From Chryseobacterium piperi (GTDB lineage Bacteria; Bacteroidota; Bacteroidia; Flavobacteriales; Weeksellaceae): a DNA stretch of 64,000 nt. The translations under genes were made by a program, and so were the position numbers. Of this stretch, positions 61,788-64,000 are shown piece after piece (positions within the stretch are counted from its first letter, which is position 1; every line of letters begins with the position of its first letter). Under the pieces are notes generated by a model that saw only the letters and a program-made list of their open reading frames with translations, was not told the origin of the DNA and searched no databases. The stretch is taken from contig NZ_CP023049.2 of NCBI RefSeq assembly GCF_002285635.2, positions 1,116,001 through 1,180,000 on the forward strand. The letters run 5' to 3'.

Positions 61788-62513
61788 TTATTTAGAAAAA
61801 AACTGTCCCAATATAATCCCGGCCGCCATTGATACATTCAGGCTTTCTGTAGATTTAGATTTTCCAAATCTTGGAATGGTTATTTTCTTATGAAGGAGTT
61901 TTTCAGTTTCCGCTCTCATTCCATTTCCTTCATTTCCTAAAATCAGATTCATTTTCTTCGGCTTCTCAAAAGAATAAATATTTTCTCCGTCCATATCGGT
62001 TCCAATATTCGTATTATCCGTAGCTGAAAGATATTCTACAAGGTCACAATACACCATATTTACTCTCGTAAATGATCCCATGCTTGCCTGTATAACTTTG
62101 GGATTATAAAAATCAACCGTATCTTCACTACAAATAATCTGCTCTATCCCAAACCAATCTGCTAAACGGATGATTGTCCCTAAATTACCCGGATCCTGAA
62201 TTCCATCCAAAACCAGTTGAATATCCTGGTCCTCCATCTCCTGTTCTTCCTCAATATAACATACAGCCACTGAATCTTTCGGAGTTTTCAGAAAACTAAT
62301 TTTTTTCAACTCATTTTCAGATATATGCGTAATTGTAACTCCAGGAAAATCTAATTTTTCAGGATGCGTAGATAATATTTCTTTAATTTTAAAGTTAGAA
62401 TTGGAAAGTTCACAGATGATTTTATTACCTTCAACCAAAAACAAATTGTATTTTTGCCTGAACTTCTTTTTATCTAAAGACTGTAAAATTTTTATTGTAT
62501 GAGCTGTAAGCAT
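61788..62513 (-). CDS. TrmH/SpoU-family RNA methyltransferase
   Basis: From MLTAHTIKILQSLDKKKFRQK (start at 62513) the protein has 241 residues. The N-terminal substrate-binding part (FLVEGNKIICEL) is followed by the SPOUT knot: VLDGIQDPGNLGTIIRLADWFGI, LILGNEGNGMR and IPRFGKSKSTESLNVSMAAGIILGQF. It 2'-O-methylates a ribose in rRNA or tRNA. The start codon lies inside the divergent tamL gene, an overlap of 15 bases. Confidence 0.92.
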   Translation of the reverse strand: MLTAHTIKILQSLDKKKFRQKYNLFLVEGNKIICELSNSNFKIKEILSTHPEKLDFPGVTITHISENELKKISFLKTPKDSVAVCYIEEEQEMEDQDIQLVLDGIQDPGNLGTIIRLADWFGIEQIICSEDTVDFYNPKVIQASMGSFTRVNMVYCDLVEYLSATDNTNIGTDMDGENIYSFEKPKKMNLILGNEGNGMRAETEKLLHKKITIPRFGKSKSTESLNVSMAAGIILGQFFSK

Positions 62514-64000
62514 TATAAGAATTCTCCTCAAAAATATTATAAAATTATATCACTTGCAACATTTGTTACTCTTCTTTACGCTTGTAGTACCACAAAAAAA
62601 GTTCCTGATGGTGAATATTTGGTTACAGAAAACAAGTTTGAGTTCGAGGATAAAAAGCAGCCTTTTGACAGTGAACTAAAGGGTTATGTTCAGCAAAAGC
62701 CCAATAAAAAGCAGTTTTTATTTATGCCGTTAAGTTTATTACTCTATAATGCGGCTAACCCAAAATATGATACGATTCTTAATGAATACATGACGTATCC
62801 GAGTGAAATGAGAACTCAGAAATTGAGAGATTCTCTTTTTATCAAATACAATATGAAAAGCAGTGTAGGAAAAAGCCTTCTTATGGATAGGTTATATCAT
62901 AATTGGGGATCACCACCTGTTATTCTGGATCAAACAAAAGTAGACAAAAGCGCTGAGTCAATTAAGAAGAGATTAATTTACAGGGGGTATTGGGATGCAG
63001 ATGTAAAATTCAAAACAAAGATAGATTCGGCAGCAAAAAAAGCAGCTGTCGCTTATTCCATCAACCATCAAGATCCAACCTACATTAAAGAATATTATTA
63101 TAATATTTCGGATCCGTTTATCAAAAACCTTTATCAACAAAAAATAAATTCAACACTTATCAGATCAGGTCAGATACTTGATCAGACCGTCCTTGAAAAG
63201 GAAGTGACCAGAATTAATGAGATCATGAGAGATTATGGGTACTATAAATTTAATAATCTTAATGATGAAGTTTACTTTGTTGCCGATTCATTAAAGAGTA
63301 GAAAACAGATTCCTCTTACTCTTGAAATTCATAAAGATTCTATTAACACCCCTTATAAAGTGGCTACTATTGGGAATATAGATGTTGCTATTATTCATGA
63401 AGCCGGAGATTTACGTAAAAATACAATCAAAGACAGCTTACGAGGTATAAGATTCCATAAAGTTGATGATCAGTATCAGACAAGATCTATCTGGAGGAAC
63501 ATTATTGTTGGCCATAAACAGGTATATGATCAGAAAAAACTTGATCTTACAAAACGGAATATCTTATCCATGAATAACTTCAGTATCCTTAAAGCAAAGG
63601 ACTCCCTGAGGCAAGGTGGCGGAACTTCGCCCAATGATAGTATAGTAGATGTCTTATACTTATTAAAACCCCTTCCGAAATATGAATTAAAACTGGGAAC
63701 AGATATCAATTATTCCCAATTGCTTAACCTTGGAGTTTCTCCATCAATTGACCTTACCACAAGAAATGTATTTAAAGGGGCGGAAAACCTTTCAACAAGT
63801 CTTTCCGGAACATTTGGTTCTATAAGAAGTACAAGAGATATTAGTCAAAGGGTTCTCGCTTATGAAATATCTGCGCAGGCTTCTCTTAATTTTCCGAGAC
63901 TTTTACTACCTTTTGACTATTATAAACTGATCCCAAAAAGATACAGCCCTACTTCGTCAATCGTTTTAGGAGCAGCCATTCAAAATAACATTGGACTGGG
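62499..64000 (+). CDS. tamL: BamA/TamA-like outer-membrane lipoprotein TamL, 3' end outside the window
   Basis: About 500 codons are visible. Lipobox LLYAC (Cys29) and CSTTKKVPDGEYLVTENKFEF open the protein; POTRA-like segments follow (TYPSEMRTQKLRDSLF, RLIYRGYWDADVKFKTK, INEIMRDYGYYKFN, LTLEIHKDSINTPYKVATIGNIDV), then the start of an Omp85 barrel (LPKYELKLGTDINYSQLLNLGVSPSIDLTTRNVFKGAENLSTSLSGTF). A lipid-anchored BamA relative is TamL of Bacteroidota, partner of TamB. The start cannot be moved downstream without losing the signal sequence, so it overlaps the divergent methyltransferase start. Confidence 0.8.
   Translation, partial: MSCKHYKNSPQKYYKIISLATFVTLLYACSTTKKVPDGEYLVTENKFEFEDKKQPFDSELKGYVQQKPNKKQFLFMPLSLLLYNAANPKYDTILNEYMTYPSEMRTQKLRDSLFIKYNMKSSVGKSLLMDRLYHNWGSPPVILDQTKVDKSAESIKKRLIYRGYWDADVKFKTKIDSAAKKAAVAYSINHQDPTYIKEYYYNISDPFIKNLYQQKINSTLIRSGQILDQTVLEKEVTRINEIMRDYGYYKFNNLNDEVYFVADSLKSRKQIPLTLEIHKDSINTPYKVATIGNIDVAIIHEAGDLRKNTIKDSLRGIRFHKVDDQYQTRSIWRNIIVGHKQVYDQKKLDLTKRNILSMNNFSILKAKDSLRQGGGTSPNDSIVDVLYLLKPLPKYELKLGTDINYSQLLNLGVSPSIDLTTRNVFKGAENLSTSLSGTFGSIRSTRDISQRVLAYEISAQASLNFPRLLLPFDYYKLIPKRYSPTSSIVLGAAIQNNIGL

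Overview
The window looks like a chromosomal segment of a Chryseobacterium-type flavobacterium (Bacteroidota, Weeksellaceae). Evidence: AT-rich DNA, many promoters of the Bacteroidota form TTTG-N17-23-TAnnTTTG, a type IX secretion protein (PorQ), fused CcsBA cytochrome c maturation, a TamL-like lipoprotein, DUF6443-type RHS sequence and flavobacterial intergenic repeats.

Layout. 1-2.9 kb: a 5'-truncated RHS remnant behind a TonB-dependent receptor. 3.1-10.3 kb: a complete histidine operon (hisG-D-C-B-H-A-F-IE, minus strand), preceded by a promoter, a 16-codon His-rich leader ORF and an attenuator. 10.3-14.3 kb: a four-gene glycan cluster (GT87, GT2, polysaccharide deacetylase, GT4). 14.3-16.1 kb: dapD, a DUF2255 protein and a stand-alone LytTR protein. 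16.2-19.2 kb: a probable type VI secretion cassette made of a PAAR-like/lipase effector, an ankyrin lipoprotein and an unknown protein. 19.7-23.6 kb: NlpC/P60 lipoprotein, small lipoproteins, tRNA-Ala(GGC). 23.6-26.1 kb: an IS21-family element inserted at the 3' end of a lipoprotein gene. 26.1-35.8 kb: MarR/GNAT pair, CPBP protease, and a GbsR/MarR-controlled RND efflux operon. 35.9-40.9 kb: DUF2007 protein, lysine 6-aminotransferase plus ALDH7-type dehydrogenase, small membrane protein, ribbon-helix-helix protein and SPFH protein. 41.3-42.5 kb: an IS110-family element whose left end can be read as a bridge RNA. 42.7-47.8 kb: ccsBA and a divergent NAD(P)H oxidoreductase/TetR pair with twin operators. 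47.9-51.4 kb: two surface or secreted-protein genes, each broken by one frameshift. 52.2-64 kb: core genes ftsK, lolA-like, lptF/G-like, frr, pyrH, porQ, cmk, a YtxH/holin-like envelope trio, a TrmH-family methyltransferase and the start of tamL.

The most notable signals are: (1) the IS110 left end folds into two hairpins whose loops carry short matches to both target halves and both element ends around a shared TC core, as expected for a bridge RNA; (2) the his operon carries a textbook-style leader-peptide attenuator; (3) an orphan PAAR-lipase effector cassette; (4) palindromic operators placed between the -33 and -7 elements of three separate regulator-controlled promoters.
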